A stretch of DNA of 64,000 nucleotides from Paludibacteraceae bacterium (GTDB taxonomy: Bacteria > Bacteroidota > Bacteroidia > Bacteroidales > Paludibacteraceae): NCBI GenBank assembly GCA_017625155.1, contig JAGALP010000003.1:248001-312000 (forward strand). Direction: 5' to 3'. The notes beneath the pieces are model-generated. The model worked only from the letters and a program-made list of their open reading frames with translations, ran no database searches and was not told the origin of the DNA. The first letter of the stretch is position 1. Every line of letters starts with the position of its first letter. A program made the translations under genes and the position numbers. Below, piece after piece: positions 1 through 10,052 of this stretch.

Positions 1-282
1 GAAGGAAAAGTATCGTTCGTCAAATTGAGAAATCCAAATAATAAGTTCATTGCTTCTTATGGTGCTGATGGTTTGGTACAAGCTAAATTTGAAATTGTAA
101 GTTTTCAAGTGCGTTTGCCTTCTGGAACTTCTATATCAGTGCAAGGTAATCAGTTCAACAAGCGTGCGTTGGATGCGATTAGCAAATTGCAGTTGGGTAG
201 TACTATCATTATTATGTCCATTAAAGCAAAAGGACAGGATGGTGCAGAACAATCGTTGAAAAGTCTTGTTATAGAGTTATAA
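1..282 (+). CDS. gldM: Gliding motility / T9SS protein GldM (PorM), C-terminal end
   Basis: The reading frame is open at the window edge, so only the last 93 residues are seen and the true start lies upstream. The fragment is a beta-rich domain with the spacing of the GldM C-terminal domain. GldM spans the inner membrane and, with GldL, forms the proton-driven motor of the type IX secretion system; its periplasmic part reaches the GldK/GldN ring. The identity rests mainly on the gldN gene that follows 10 bp later, the usual gldKLMN order. The TTG at position 25 is internal, not a start. Confidence 0.8.
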   Translation, partial: EGKVSFVKLRNPNNKFIASYGADGLVQAKFEIVSFQVRLPSGTSISVQGNQFNKRALDAISKLQLGSTIIIMSIKAKGQDGAEQSLKSLVIEL

Positions 283-292
283 AAATATTGTT

Positions 293-1219
293 ATGAAAAA
301 ATTAGTTTTTATTATCGTTGCACTTTTGGGTGTATCTACTGCCCAAGCTCAACACCAGATTAATTCATTTTTTGATGAAATGGGATTGATGCGTTTGGAA
401 ACCCAAGAATTGTCTGAGTCTGCAGATACATTAGTAAGTGTTTTTCATCGCTCCGATGATATTGTTTGGTCTCGAGTGGTATATCGTATTATTGATATGC
501 GTTTTAAACAAAATTATCAATTATATACACCACAAACTAATGATCCAAATTATAATTCGTTGTTGAAGGTGATGTTGCTTGCAATAGCCGATAGTTTACC
601 TGTATATGCGAAGGATGAAAATGGTGATTTAAGACCATTTTACAACGAAGATACCAAGAGAGTGGGAGCTGAAGTGTTTTCGCTGTTGGATGTGTTAAAT
701 TTGACAGATTTTGATGCAGATGAGGAGACACGTGCTTATGAGCGCATTCTGCGATTGGATTCTACACAGTCTGTAGAACTTTATGAAGGAGCTTTTCCTC
801 GTTTTGCAAAGAATCAGTTGAAGTATATGATTCAAGAAGTGGTGTTCTTTGACAAACACTATTCTAGGATGTATTCCAAAATCTTGTCGATAGCTCCGAT
901 GCATGCTGATAACATTGAAAATGAAAATGTTTCTGTGATGTCTGCATTGTATAAACAAATACTTTTTTGGATTCCGTTTGATTCTTTCCGCCCATACATG
1001 GCACAACAATATGTTATGCCTAAGGGGAATGATACTAAACGTGTGACCTTTGATGATTTCTTCACGCAGAAGTTATATACATCGTATGTAGTAGGTACAA
1101 ACAATATCTATAATCGTTTGATACCTGAGTATGCAACTACTCCTGAAGAAATAAAGAAAGAACAAGAACGTATTGAATGGGAGTTGCTCAGCGCAGAACA
1201 AGATCTCTGGGAGTATTAA
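293..1219 (+). CDS. gldN: Gliding motility / T9SS periplasmic ring protein GldN (PorN)
   Basis: A 308-residue protein with an N-terminal signal peptide (about residues 1-19, ending AQAQ). It carries the family hallmark WSRVVYRIIDM near residue 60, followed by an N-x-x-LYTP segment. GldN forms, with the lipoprotein GldK, the periplasmic ring under the outer-membrane T9SS translocon. It follows gldM by 10 bp and so is the last gene of the gldKLMN operon; a hairpin terminator at 1231-1252 ends the transcript. A protein with a T9SS type A tail is encoded at 21297-21749, so the system has cargo in this window. Confidence 0.9.
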   Translation: MKKLVFIIVALLGVSTAQAQHQINSFFDEMGLMRLETQELSESADTLVSVFHRSDDIVWSRVVYRIIDMRFKQNYQLYTPQTNDPNYNSLLKVMLLAIADSLPVYAKDENGDLRPFYNEDTKRVGAEVFSLLDVLNLTDFDADEETRAYERILRLDSTQSVELYEGAFPRFAKNQLKYMIQEVVFFDKHYSRMYSKILSIAPMHADNIENENVSVMSALYKQILFWIPFDSFRPYMAQQYVMPKGNDTKRVTFDDFFTQKLYTSYVVGTNNIYNRLIPEYATTPEEIKKEQERIEWELLSAEQDLWEY

Positions 1220-1230
1220 GAATTATTGTT

Positions 1231-1257
1231 GGGCAGGTTGATAAACCTGCCCTTTCT
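1231..1257 (+). terminator. Rho-independent terminator after gldN
   Basis: A 9-bp perfect stem (GGGCAGGTT / AACCTGCCC) with a GATA loop is followed by TTTCT. It lies 11 bp after gldN and just before ftsX, so it separates the T9SS operon from the ftsX operon, at least partly. Confidence 0.8.
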
Positions 1258-1265
1258 GCTATATA

Positions 1266-2126
1266 ATGAAGCGTCGAAGTCTTTTCAATATGTATTTTAC
1301 CACAACGATTTCTATATCGTTGGTGTTGTTTCTGGTGGGATTGGAGAGCGTGGTACTAATGTCCGCGCATGAATTGGTGCGCCATGTTCGCGAAAGTGTG
1401 GTGCTGACGGTAGTTCTCAATGATACTGCATCGCAAGCGGATGTACAACGTTTGGATCGTCTGATGCAGGTCGCGCCATATACTTATACTGCTCGGTATA
1501 TTTCTCGTGAAGAAGCCTTGCAGGAGCATATTGATAATTTAGGTGAAGATCCTCAAAAGTTTTTGGGATATAATCCTCTAACAGACGCATTTGAGGTAAA
1601 ATTGCATGCGCAATATGCACAGATTGATAGTATATCTACAATTGAGCAAAATTTGTTGGCATTGCCCTATGTGGATCAGGTGATTTATCAAGCCGATATT
1701 GTAAAGAAGTTAGACAATAATCTGCAAGAAGCATCGTTGGTGCTATTAGTGATTGCTTTGGCATTACTTGTGATAGCTCTTGTACTGATTAGTAATACCA
1801 TACAGTTGCAGGTTTATTCCAAACGTTTCTTGATTAATACGATGCGTTTGGTGGGGGCTACACCGTGGGTAATAAAATGGCCTTTCATTCGCAGAAATAT
1901 GTTGATGGGGATCGAGGCTGCTTGTATAGCGTTGTTGATGCTGGGAGCAGCATATTATTATTGTGCAGACAGATTAGGTATAAGATTGTTTGCTTTAACA
2001 GGACAAAATATTGCAGTTATAGTAGGTGTTGTCGTTTTTGTGGGATGGTTTATCACCTTCTTTGCTTCGTTAGCAGCCACAAACCGATACATACGAATGA
2101 AAACAAGTAAGATGTATGAAATTTAA
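1266..2126 (+). CDS. ftsX: Cell-division ABC-type protein FtsX
   Basis: 286 residues with the FtsX layout: one N-terminal membrane helix (about 16-36), an extracytoplasmic domain of about 130 residues, then three membrane helices (about 155-180, 208-230, 245-268). FtsX pairs with the ATPase FtsE at the divisome and controls peptidoglycan hydrolases. No ftsE is adjacent here, which is usual in Bacteroidota. The gene begins the run ftsX-DUF3098-uppP-truB-queA, whose members overlap by 4-14 bp and are therefore translationally coupled. The overlap with DUF3098 is 11 bp. Confidence 0.9.
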   Translation: MKRRSLFNMYFTTTISISLVLFLVGLESVVLMSAHELVRHVRESVVLTVVLNDTASQADVQRLDRLMQVAPYTYTARYISREEALQEHIDNLGEDPQKFLGYNPLTDAFEVKLHAQYAQIDSISTIEQNLLALPYVDQVIYQADIVKKLDNNLQEASLVLLVIALALLVIALVLISNTIQLQVYSKRFLINTMRLVGATPWVIKWPFIRRNMLMGIEAACIALLMLGAAYYYCADRLGIRLFALTGQNIAVIVGVVVFVGWFITFFASLAATNRYIRMKTSKMYEI

Positions 2127-2334
2127 TATTCCTAAATTAAATGCTGTTTTAATCGCAATTGCTTTGGTTGTGATTGTTGTTGGATTTGCACTGATGTCAG
2201 GAGAGCCAAGTGGTGCTACTGAATACAATCCTGATATTTTTTCTGTTCGTCGAATCACAGTAGGCCCAATGATTTCCTTGTTTGGATTTCTTGTAATGGT
2301 AGTAGCAATATTATATAAACCTCGCAGAAAATGA
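2116..2334 (+). CDS. DUF3098 small membrane protein
   Basis: 72 residues with two predicted membrane helices (about 9-27 and 49-66) joined by a short loop. The length and the GFALMSG and [11 protein letters not shown] segments fit DUF3098, a Bacteroidota family of unknown function that is regularly found between ftsX and uppP. It overlaps ftsX by 11 bp and uppP by 4 bp (ATGA). The position suggests a link to cell envelope or division, but nothing in the sequence gives a reaction. Confidence 0.85.
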   Translation: MKFNIPKLNAVLIAIALVVIVVGFALMSGEPSGATEYNPDIFSVRRITVGPMISLFGFLVMVVAILYKPRRK

Positions 2335-3137
2335 GTTGGTGGGAAGCGTTATTGTTAGGTATTATTCAGGGACTAACTGAATTTTTACCTGTTTCTTCGT
2401 CTGGTCATCTTGAGATTGGTCAGGCTTTGTTGGGTACTGCGGGAGAAGAAAATCTTACTTTTGCAATTGTAGTACATACAGCTACCGTATTGTCAACATT
2501 AGTTGTCCTCTGGAAAGAGGTTGCTCAATTATTTAAGGGTACATTCACTACTTTCAAGTGGAACGAAGATAAGAATTATGTGGCAATGATTTTTGTGTCA
2601 ATGATTCCTGTTTTTGTGGTGGGTATGTTTTTTAAGGAGCAAGTAGAAGCGTTTTTTGGTAGTGGTTTGTTGCTGGTAGGAATCTGCTTGTGTGTAACAG
2701 CTTGCTTGCTCTATATCAGCGAGTGGCTCAGCAAACGTCGTGCAGGTATGGGGCATGAGGTTGGCTATAAAGATGCGATAATTATCGGATTGGCGCAAGC
2801 AGTGGCAGTGTTACCAGGTCTTAGCCGCAGTGGAACAACTATAGCAACAGGATTGCTTTGTGGCGTAAAGAAAGAGAGTGTTACCAAGTTTTCTTTTTTG
2901 ATGGTGTTGATTCCTATTTTAGGAGAAGCATTTCTGGAGTTGTTGGAGATGTTGAGTGGTGAAGTAGTTAGTTCGTTGGGACTTGTTCCAATGGTAGTAG
3001 GTTTCTTGGCTGCATTCATCTCTGGTTGCTTGGCGTGCAAGTTTATGATTGATATAGTGCGTCGTCAGAAATTGATATACTTTGCAATATATTGCCTCTG
3101 TGCAGGTATCTTTGCTATTGTGTATGGACTTTGTTGA
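2331..3137 (+). CDS. uppP: Undecaprenyl-diphosphatase (BacA/UppP)
   Basis: 268 residues, the normal family length, with about eight hydrophobic segments. It dephosphorylates undecaprenyl diphosphate to recycle the lipid carrier for peptidoglycan and O-antigen synthesis at the inner membrane. The two conserved motifs are present: the N-terminal [16 protein letters not shown] (residues 14-29) and the later [14 protein letters not shown] (about residue 164 on). The start overlaps the DUF3098 stop as ATGA, and the stop overlaps truB by 14 bp. Confidence 0.97.
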   Translation: MSWWEALLLGIIQGLTEFLPVSSSGHLEIGQALLGTAGEENLTFAIVVHTATVLSTLVVLWKEVAQLFKGTFTTFKWNEDKNYVAMIFVSMIPVFVVGMFFKEQVEAFFGSGLLLVGICLCVTACLLYISEWLSKRRAGMGHEVGYKDAIIIGLAQAVAVLPGLSRSGTTIATGLLCGVKKESVTKFSFLMVLIPILGEAFLELLEMLSGEVVSSLGLVPMVVGFLAAFISGCLACKFMIDIVRRQKLIYFAIYCLCAGIFAIVYGLC

Positions 3138-3819
3138 GGGGGAGATAATAGCTTTTGATAAACCATATCGTTGGACTAGTTTTGATGTGGTTGGGAAAGC
3201 CCGTTGGTTGTTGTGTAAAAAACTGGGTGTAAAAAAAATGAAGGTGGGTCATTCTGGTACACTTGACCCTTTGGCTACTGGTGTGGTGGTGGTTTGTACT
3301 GGTAAGAAAACTAAATTGATTGATCAACTTCAGGCACATCAAAAAGAATATGTGGCCACTCTTCAACTAGGTGCAACTACTCCGAGTTTTGACTTAGAAA
3401 AAGAAATAGACGCTACCTATCCAACCGCTCATATTACACGTGCATTGATAGATGAGGTAATCCCTACTTTCGAGGGGGAGCAATGGCAGGTGCCTCCGAT
3501 GTTCTCTGCGGTTAAAGTGGATGGCAAACGAGCATATAAATTGGCACGTCAGGGGGAAGCGGTGGAGCTGAAAGCCAAATTATTGGTGATAGATGAGATT
3601 GAGATTTTGAACTTTGATCAATCAGCAATGCAATTGGTGTTGCGTATTGTTTGTTCAAAGGGGACGTATATTCGTGCTTTGGCGCGAGATATTGGTCAAC
3701 GCTTAAATAGTGGCGCACATTTGATTGCGTTGCGCCGAACAAGAGTAGGTGATATTAGCGTGGAGGATTGCATGACATTCGAACAATTTACTAATTTGAT
3801 AGATAATGAAATTAAGTAA
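3124..3819 (+). CDS. truB: tRNA pseudouridine(55) synthase TruB
   Basis: Makes pseudouridine at position 55 of the tRNA T-loop. The catalytic Asp lies in [13 protein letters not shown]; the RNA-binding segments [19 protein letters not shown] and [14 protein letters not shown] are also present. I chose ATG 3124 ([14 protein letters not shown], 231 residues) over the upstream 3082 codon, because the family starts right at the DKP motif and 3082 would lie deep inside uppP. It overlaps uppP by 14 bp and queA by 14 bp, consistent with coupled translation. Confidence 0.95.
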   Translation: MDFVEGEIIAFDKPYRWTSFDVVGKARWLLCKKLGVKKMKVGHSGTLDPLATGVVVVCTGKKTKLIDQLQAHQKEYVATLQLGATTPSFDLEKEIDATYPTAHITRALIDEVIPTFEGEQWQVPPMFSAVKVDGKRAYKLARQGEAVELKAKLLVIDEIEILNFDQSAMQLVLRIVCSKGTYIRALARDIGQRLNSGAHLIALRRTRVGDISVEDCMTFEQFTNLIDNEIK

Positions 3820-4912
3820 CTTCAAATTCAAATTACCAGAGGAGCAGATTGCTCAGTTTCCAAGTCGTTTTCGTGATGAAGCTCGCTTGCTTGTTCTTCA
3901 TGCAAAAACGGGTCAGATTGAGCATAAAATGATGAACGATTTGGCATCATATTTTGAAGAAGATGATATTCTGATAGCTAACGATACCAAGGTGTTCCCA
4001 GCTCGATTATATGCTCAAAAAGAAAAAACACTTGCCAATATTGAAGTGTTTTTGTTGCGAGAATTAAGTCATGAAAATCGCTATTGGGATGTACTTGTTG
4101 ATCCTGCTCGTAAAATTCGTATTGGCAATAAGTTGTTTTTTGATGAGGATGCCACTATTATTGCAGAAGTAATTGATAATACAACTTCTCGTGGACGAAC
4201 ATTGCGTTTTTTGACTGATTATGAGGGCGATGAGTTTGTGCAACACCTTTACTCTATGGGTAACGCACCGCTGCCTAAGTATATTCGTCGTCCAATGACA
4301 GAGGAAACCTTAGAGCAATATGAAGCGGTTTTTGAAGATTTGCCAGTGAATGAAATGGATAACGAGCGCTATCAAACTGTATTTGCTGACAAGATAGGTG
4401 CTGTGGCTGCGCCTGCAGCGGGTATGCACTTTTCCAAGAATCTTCTCAAACGTCTTGAAATCCGCGGTGTAGAAACTTATACGCTAACTTCTCATGTAGG
4501 TTTGGGTAACTTTAAGTCGGTGGATGTTGAGGATTTATCAAAGCATAAAGTAGATAGTGAACAGATTTCAATACCTCAAAACGTGGTCAATGCGGTAAAT
4601 AAAGCTCAGCAAAACAATCGTCGGATATGTGCTATCGGCACGGAGGTAATGCGTGCGTTGGAACATGTGGTGGGTACCAATGGACAGATTAAAGCATACG
4701 AGGGTTGGACTAATAAGTTTATCTATCCTCCATACGATTTCACGGTGGCGAATGCATTCTTCGTGAATTTCTATATGCCACTTTCTACCCAACTGATTAT
4801 GGTTGCCACTTTCGGTGGTGTAGATGTGGTGATGAAAGCATATCACGAAGCTGTCAAAACAGGATATCGTTTTGGTGATTATGGTGACGCCATGCTTGTC
4901 CTGATGGATTAA
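3806..4912 (+). CDS. queA: S-adenosylmethionine:tRNA ribosyltransferase-isomerase QueA
   Basis: 368 residues. Transfers and isomerises the ribosyl part of S-adenosylmethionine onto preQ1 in tRNA to make epoxyqueuosine. Recognised by the N-terminal LPEEQIAQFPSRFRDEARLL, the central APAAGMHFS, and the C-terminal GWTNKFIYPPYDF segments, in the usual order over the full length. It is the last gene of the coupled ftsX-truB run; the ATG overlaps the end of truB by 14 bp. Confidence 0.96.
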   Translation: MKLSNFKFKLPEEQIAQFPSRFRDEARLLVLHAKTGQIEHKMMNDLASYFEEDDILIANDTKVFPARLYAQKEKTLANIEVFLLRELSHENRYWDVLVDPARKIRIGNKLFFDEDATIIAEVIDNTTSRGRTLRFLTDYEGDEFVQHLYSMGNAPLPKYIRRPMTEETLEQYEAVFEDLPVNEMDNERYQTVFADKIGAVAAPAAGMHFSKNLLKRLEIRGVETYTLTSHVGLGNFKSVDVEDLSKHKVDSEQISIPQNVVNAVNKAQQNNRRICAIGTEVMRALEHVVGTNGQIKAYEGWTNKFIYPPYDFTVANAFFVNFYMPLSTQLIMVATFGGVDVVMKAYHEAVKTGYRFGDYGDAMLVLMD

Positions 4913-4974
4913 CTTTGAAAACTCTTACAAACCTTTAGAATTTTTATAATTACTGCGGCATGCCGCATAGCGAT

Positions 4975-5637
4975 ATGAACGTGCGTATTGACGAGAGCTG
5001 GCGACAAGTCTTACAACCCGAATTTGATAAACCCTACTTCGAGTTGCTGACTGATTTTGTGCGCCATGCTTATCGTACTACGCAATGTTTTCCTCCAGCA
5101 GGGCAAATCTTCCGTGCCTTTGACCTTTGTCCCTTTGACAAAGTGCGTGTGGTGATTATTGGTCAAGATCCATACCATGATGTTAATCAAGCGCATGGTT
5201 TGTGTTTTTCAGTACAGGATGGAGTGCGTATTCCTCCTTCATTGGAGAATATATATAAGGAACTTAACCGTGATTTAGGTAAGCCTATCCCAACTTCGGG
5301 TAATCTTACCCATTGGGCAGAACAAGGGGTGCTGCTGCTGAATGCAACACTGACAGTAGAGGCGCATCGCGCAGGTAGTCACCAAGGTAAAGGGTGGGAA
5401 GAACTTACCGATGCTGCGATACAAGCACTGAATAGTCAGCGTGAAAATATCGTTTTTATGCTTTGGGGAAGTTATGCACAGCGTAAAGGACAATTTATAG
5501 ATCGAAGACGTCACTTGGTGCTAACTGCTGTTCACCCAAGTCCGTTGAGTGCATATCGCGGCTTCATTGGTTGTGGACATTTCTCCCAAGCCAATAATTA
5601 TCTGCAACAACACGGACAAACGCCAATAAATTGGTAA
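4975..5637 (+). CDS. ung: Uracil-DNA glycosylase (family 1)
   Basis: Removes uracil from DNA as the first step of base-excision repair. Key motifs: GQDPYHD with the catalytic Asp (water-activating loop), LLLNATLTV, and HPSPLSAYRGF with the catalytic His. The length is 220 residues from ATG 4975 (MNVRIDESW). An in-frame ATG at 4960 would add five residues, but it sits in the centre of a perfect 14-bp palindrome (4954-4967), so I prefer 4975. It lies 62 bp after queA and just before polA, another repair gene. Confidence 0.95.
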   Translation: MNVRIDESWRQVLQPEFDKPYFELLTDFVRHAYRTTQCFPPAGQIFRAFDLCPFDKVRVVIIGQDPYHDVNQAHGLCFSVQDGVRIPPSLENIYKELNRDLGKPIPTSGNLTHWAEQGVLLLNATLTVEAHRAGSHQGKGWEELTDAAIQALNSQRENIVFMLWGSYAQRKGQFIDRRRHLVLTAVHPSPLSAYRGFIGCGHFSQANNYLQQHGQTPINW

Positions 5638-5639
5638 TC

Positions 5640-7988
5640 ATGAAAACTCTCCTTCTCATTGATGCATATGCGATGATATATCGCGCTTATTATGCTTTCA
5701 TTCGTGCACCGCGTATGAACTCGCGTGGGGAAAATACCTCGGCTATCTTTGGTTTTGTAGTTACTTTTGAAGATTTGCTTAAACGTTTGAAACCTAGCCA
5801 TATTGCGGTTGCTTTTGATCCTTCTGGTCCAACTTTTCGCCATGAAGCTTTTGAGCAATATAAGGCGCAACGTCAAGAAACGCCAGAAGATATACGTTGG
5901 GCTGTTCCTCGAATTAAACAGATTTTGAAGGCAATGAATGTGCCAGTCTTGGAAGTGGCTGGTTATGAGGCGGATGATGTGATAGGTACGATAGCGCACA
6001 AGGCTGAAAAAGAGGGATTCGAAGTGTATATGGCTACTCCAGACAAGGACTATGGTCAACTCGTTACTGAACATGTATTCATGTATCGTCCTCGCCATAC
6101 AGGAGGTTTTGAAAAATTAGGTCCCCAAGAGGTGTGTGAGAAATACGGCTTGCAAAACCAATTGCAAGTTATTGATTTATTGGGCTTAATGGGTGATAGT
6201 AGCGATAATATCCCCGGTTGCAAAGGGGTAGGGGAGAAGACCGCTATCCAACTTCTACAGCAATTTGGTTCGATTGATAATCTACTGGCTAGTACGGATC
6301 AACTGAAGGGTGCTCTTCAGCGCAAAGTACAAGAACAAGTGGAGGAAATTCGTTTCTCTCGTTTCTTGGCTACTATCAAGACTGATGTGCCCATCGAATT
6401 TGATGCACAATCGCTTGTTTATCAAGAGCGTGATTGGGAACAACTTACTCCGCTTTATCGTGAGTTGGAATTCAATTCGCTTCTCAAGCAAGCTCCAACA
6501 TTGGTGGCAAATAGTCAAGTGTCATCCAAACCCACTAAGAAAGCAAAGCCACAAGAGGCTACATTGGACTTGTTTGCAGCAATCGAACCCGATATAACAC
6601 CATCGTTACCGCTCCAAAAGGATACTGAAGGGATACAGAAGGTTGATGAAGACCCCCAAGAGTCGTTGGAGGGGCGTTTGGTAAGTTATCTGCTTAATCC
6701 CGAAGTGGCATATAATCCGTTGCAACCTATCCAATGGGAAATGCTGAAGGCAGATACTTCTCTCTGGAATCTCTATCAAGAGGTAGAACTCCCGCTTTCG
6801 ACAATCCTTCGAGAAATGGAGCAGGCAGGTGTACGTATCGATGTTGATATGCTCAAGCAGGCAGAGATTCAACTCAACGATGAGTTGCAGGTGTTGGAGC
6901 AACAGATATATACTGCTGCGGAAACGACCTTTAATATCAATTCTCCCAAGCAGGTGGGGGAGGTGCTTTTTGACCAACTGAAATTGGATGCAAAGGCTAA
7001 AAAGTCGAAGACAGGTCAGTATTCCACTTCGGAGGAAGTGTTGCTTGCACTCAAGCCCAAGCACCCTGTAGTGGGGATGATTCTTGCCTATCGCGAACTT
7101 AAGAAACTGATTTCTACCTATATTTCGGCATTACCCACCTATATCAATCCCGAAACGGGGAAGATTCACACTACCTACAATCAAACGGTTACAGCAACTG
7201 GTCGTCTATCTTCCTCTAACCCTAACCTACAAAACTTGCCTATTCGAAGTGAACGTGGACAACTCATCCGTCAGGCGGTTATACCCGATGATGGGTGTAT
7301 GTTCCTTTCTGCTGATTATTCGCAAATTGAACTCCGATTGATGGCGCATTTCTCGCAAGACCCTCATATGGTGGAGGCATTCCGTTCGGAGCAAGATATT
7401 CATGCGGCTACAGCGGCTAAGATATTCAATGTGCCTATTGAGCAGGTGACAAAAGACCAACGTCGTCAAGCTAAGACTGCTAATTTTGGTATCATCTATG
7501 GTATTTCTGCCTTTGGTTTGGCGCAGCAATTGGATTGCTCGCGCGCTGAAGCTAAAGCCCTCATTGATGGCTATTTTGCGGCATTCCCGGGCGTGATAGA
7601 TTATATCGAACGTCAAAAACAACTTGCTCGCGAGCAAGGGTATGCTGTGACACTTTTCGGTCGCAAGCGTTATCTTCCCGATATTTTGTCGCATAATGCA
7701 ACGGTACGTTCGTTTGCTGAGCGCAACGCTGTTAATTCGCCTATTCAGGGTACAGCTGCGGATATTATTAAAATGGCAATGGTCACTATTCATCACCGTT
7801 TGAAGGCAGAGGGACTGAAGGCGCAGATGATTATGCAGGTGCATGATGAGTTGAACTTCAATGTGCCGATGGACGAGGTGGATAGGGTGCGCGAAATTGT
7901 GGTTGGCGAAATGCAGAATGTGGTACATTTGACTGTGCCATTGATTGCTGACTGTGGAGTAGGGACTAACTGGTTAGAAGCGCATTAA
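5640..7988 (+). CDS. polA: DNA polymerase I lacking most of the 3'-5' exonuclease domain
   Basis: 782 residues from ATG 5640 (the TTG at 5631 is less likely). Residues about 1-280 are the 5'-3' exonuclease (EADDVIGT, PDKDYGQLV, GLMGDSSDNIPG). Residues about 378-782 are the polymerase, with motif A SADYSQIELRLMAHF, motif B RRQAKTANFGIIYGIS and motif C QVHDELNF. Only about 95 residues join the two, where E. coli Pol I has about 200; the DxE exonuclease motif is absent and only a remnant (GRLVSYLLNPEVAYN) remains. It probably serves in Okazaki-fragment processing and repair without proofreading. It overlaps nothing and begins 3 bp after ung. Confidence 0.96.
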   Translation: MKTLLLIDAYAMIYRAYYAFIRAPRMNSRGENTSAIFGFVVTFEDLLKRLKPSHIAVAFDPSGPTFRHEAFEQYKAQRQETPEDIRWAVPRIKQILKAMNVPVLEVAGYEADDVIGTIAHKAEKEGFEVYMATPDKDYGQLVTEHVFMYRPRHTGGFEKLGPQEVCEKYGLQNQLQVIDLLGLMGDSSDNIPGCKGVGEKTAIQLLQQFGSIDNLLASTDQLKGALQRKVQEQVEEIRFSRFLATIKTDVPIEFDAQSLVYQERDWEQLTPLYRELEFNSLLKQAPTLVANSQVSSKPTKKAKPQEATLDLFAAIEPDITPSLPLQKDTEGIQKVDEDPQESLEGRLVSYLLNPEVAYNPLQPIQWEMLKADTSLWNLYQEVELPLSTILREMEQAGVRIDVDMLKQAEIQLNDELQVLEQQIYTAAETTFNINSPKQVGEVLFDQLKLDAKAKKSKTGQYSTSEEVLLALKPKHPVVGMILAYRELKKLISTYISALPTYINPETGKIHTTYNQTVTATGRLSSSNPNLQNLPIRSERGQLIRQAVIPDDGCMFLSADYSQIELRLMAHFSQDPHMVEAFRSEQDIHAATAAKIFNVPIEQVTKDQRRQAKTANFGIIYGISAFGLAQQLDCSRAEAKALIDGYFAAFPGVIDYIERQKQLAREQGYAVTLFGRKRYLPDILSHNATVRSFAERNAVNSPIQGTAADIIKMAMVTIHHRLKAEGLKAQMIMQVHDELNFNVPMDEVDRVREIVVGEMQNVVHLTVPLIADCGVGTNWLEAH

Positions 7989-8009
7989 TATTAGATAATA
8001 ATTATCACG

Positions 8010-9992
8010 ATGGGATACAGACTTTTAACATCCAATGAGATTATATTGTTGCAAAACCAAGGTTGTACGGCAACTGACTGGCAGGTGATTGAGGTAGCAG
8101 AGAATTTTGACACACAATATATTCAAGATGCCCATTTCTCAGGACATAATCGCTTGGGACTTTTTATGAGCGAGACTATCTTGCCTGGTGGTTTGAAGGT
8201 ACATGCAGGTATTTATCATGCCACGCTGCACAACTGTGAGGTCGGCGATGATGTGCGACTATATAATGTGCATAATTACATAGCAAACTATCGTATAGGT
8301 CATAATACATGTATAGAAAATGTAAACGCTATTCTCGTAGATGGACGCACCGCTTTTGGCAATGGCGTGCGTGTACCTGTGATGAATGAGGGTGGAGGAC
8401 GAGAGATTCCTATTTTTGACCACCTATCGGCTAGTCTTGCGTATATTCTAACGTTGTATCGACATCGTCCTATGATGATTCATCAATTGGAGTTGCTGAT
8501 TGATGCTTATGCGGATAGTCAAACTGCCGAGATGGGCGAGATTGGTAATCATGTTCGCATTATCAATTGCGGTAGTATCAAAAATGTGAAGATCGGTGAT
8601 TATGCAGAGTTGGTTGGTGTCAGCCGTCTCAAGAATGGTTCTGTCAACTCCAATCTATATGCCCCAGTCCGCTTGGGTAGTGGTGTCAAGTGTTCTGATT
8701 TCATCGTTTGCTCAGGTGTTAAAATTGACGATTCTACGTTGGTAGACAAGTGTTTTGTAGGACAGGGCTGTGTATTTGACAAGCATTATTCGGCGAGCGA
8801 GTCGTTGTTTTTTAGCAACTGTCAGGGAATGCACGGTGAAGCATGTGCAATCTTCGCAGGGCCATATACGGTTACGCACCACAAGTCAACCTTGCTGATT
8901 GCTGGTATGTTTTCGTTTTTAAATGCAGGTTCGGGCAGCAACCAGTCCAACCATATGTATAAACTTGGTCCTATTCACCAAGGTATTGCTGAACGTGGAG
9001 CCAAGACAACGAGTGATAGTTACTTGCTATGGCCAAGTAAGATTGGTGCTTTTTCTCTCGTGATGGGTCGTCATACTCACCATGCCGACACTTCGGATCT
9101 ACCCTTCTCGTATCTCATAGAAAATAATGCAGATAGTTATCTTGTGCCTTGTGCCAACCTCCGTACCGTAGGCACAATTCGTGATGCCCAGAAGTGGCCT
9201 AAACGTGATAATCGAAAAGACCCTCACAAGTTGGATCAAATTAATTTTAATCTTCTTAGTCCATATACGGTCCAGAAAATGTGGCGTGGTGCGAAAATTT
9301 TAGACGAGTTGTGTGCTATTAGTGGCGAGAGTACAGATGTTTATGGGTATAAAAACTGCAAAATTCGCAATTCTTCGCTAAGACATGGTCGTGAGTTATA
9401 TCGGATTGGTATTCAGAAGTTCTTGGGTAATAGTCTGATCAGTCGTTTGGAGCACCATACGCTTCGTACGATGGAGGATGTACGTGCCGTATTGCGTCCA
9501 GATAGCGAGATTGGATTGGGAGATTGGGTAGATTTGGCAGGTATGATTGCACCTAAGCATGCGGTAACAACACTATTGAATGAGATAGAGCAAGGCAATC
9601 ATACCATTCAAACCATCGAGTCGCGTTTGAACGACATGCATGCAAACTATTATTCCTACGAATGGACTTGGGCTTTGCAGCGATTAGAGCAAGTATGGGG
9701 ATGTAGTGTGGAGCAAGTGACGTTACAGCAGATTCGATCGACGATATGCGAGTGGCAGGCTGCTGTTGTTGCTTTGGATAAGATGGTTTACAATGACGCT
9801 CGCAAAGAGTTTGATTTGAATAGCCAAACTGGTTTTGGTGTAGATGGCGATCGCAAGCAGATGGAGGCGGATTTTGAGGAAGTTAGGGGTAATTTCGAAT
9901 CGAATTCTTTTGTCAAAGCCGTCTTGGAGCATATTGCACGTAAAACAGAACTAGGTAATAAGATGCTGAAGATTTTGGATACTATACAATAA
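8010..9992 (+). CDS. DUF4954 family protein with a left-handed beta-helix
   Basis: 660 residues. The first ~380 residues contain imperfect hexapeptide-type repeats (HNCEVGDDVRLYNV, IGHNTCIENV, IGNHVRIINCGSIKNVKIGD) that build a left-handed beta-helix as in sugar nucleotidyl- and acyltransferases. The rest is mainly helical. It matches the DUF4954 proteins common in Bacteroidales. Conserved His/Asn-rich stretches (GPYTVTHHKSTLLIAGMF, MGRHTHHADTSDLPFSYL) look like a binding site. The substrate is unknown; a sugar-nucleotide function is only an inference from the fold. It starts 21 bp after polA. Confidence 0.8.
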   Translation: MGYRLLTSNEIILLQNQGCTATDWQVIEVAENFDTQYIQDAHFSGHNRLGLFMSETILPGGLKVHAGIYHATLHNCEVGDDVRLYNVHNYIANYRIGHNTCIENVNAILVDGRTAFGNGVRVPVMNEGGGREIPIFDHLSASLAYILTLYRHRPMMIHQLELLIDAYADSQTAEMGEIGNHVRIINCGSIKNVKIGDYAELVGVSRLKNGSVNSNLYAPVRLGSGVKCSDFIVCSGVKIDDSTLVDKCFVGQGCVFDKHYSASESLFFSNCQGMHGEACAIFAGPYTVTHHKSTLLIAGMFSFLNAGSGSNQSNHMYKLGPIHQGIAERGAKTTSDSYLLWPSKIGAFSLVMGRHTHHADTSDLPFSYLIENNADSYLVPCANLRTVGTIRDAQKWPKRDNRKDPHKLDQINFNLLSPYTVQKMWRGAKILDELCAISGESTDVYGYKNCKIRNSSLRHGRELYRIGIQKFLGNSLISRLEHHTLRTMEDVRAVLRPDSEIGLGDWVDLAGMIAPKHAVTTLLNEIEQGNHTIQTIESRLNDMHANYYSYEWTWALQRLEQVWGCSVEQVTLQQIRSTICEWQAAVVALDKMVYNDARKEFDLNSQTGFGVDGDRKQMEADFEEVRGNFESNSFVKAVLEHIARKTELGNKMLKILDTIQ

Positions 9993-10052
9993 GATATTGT
10001 CTCTTATCTTTTGCTAAGCACAAAGAAATAGGATATAATCATTGGCATAAGT

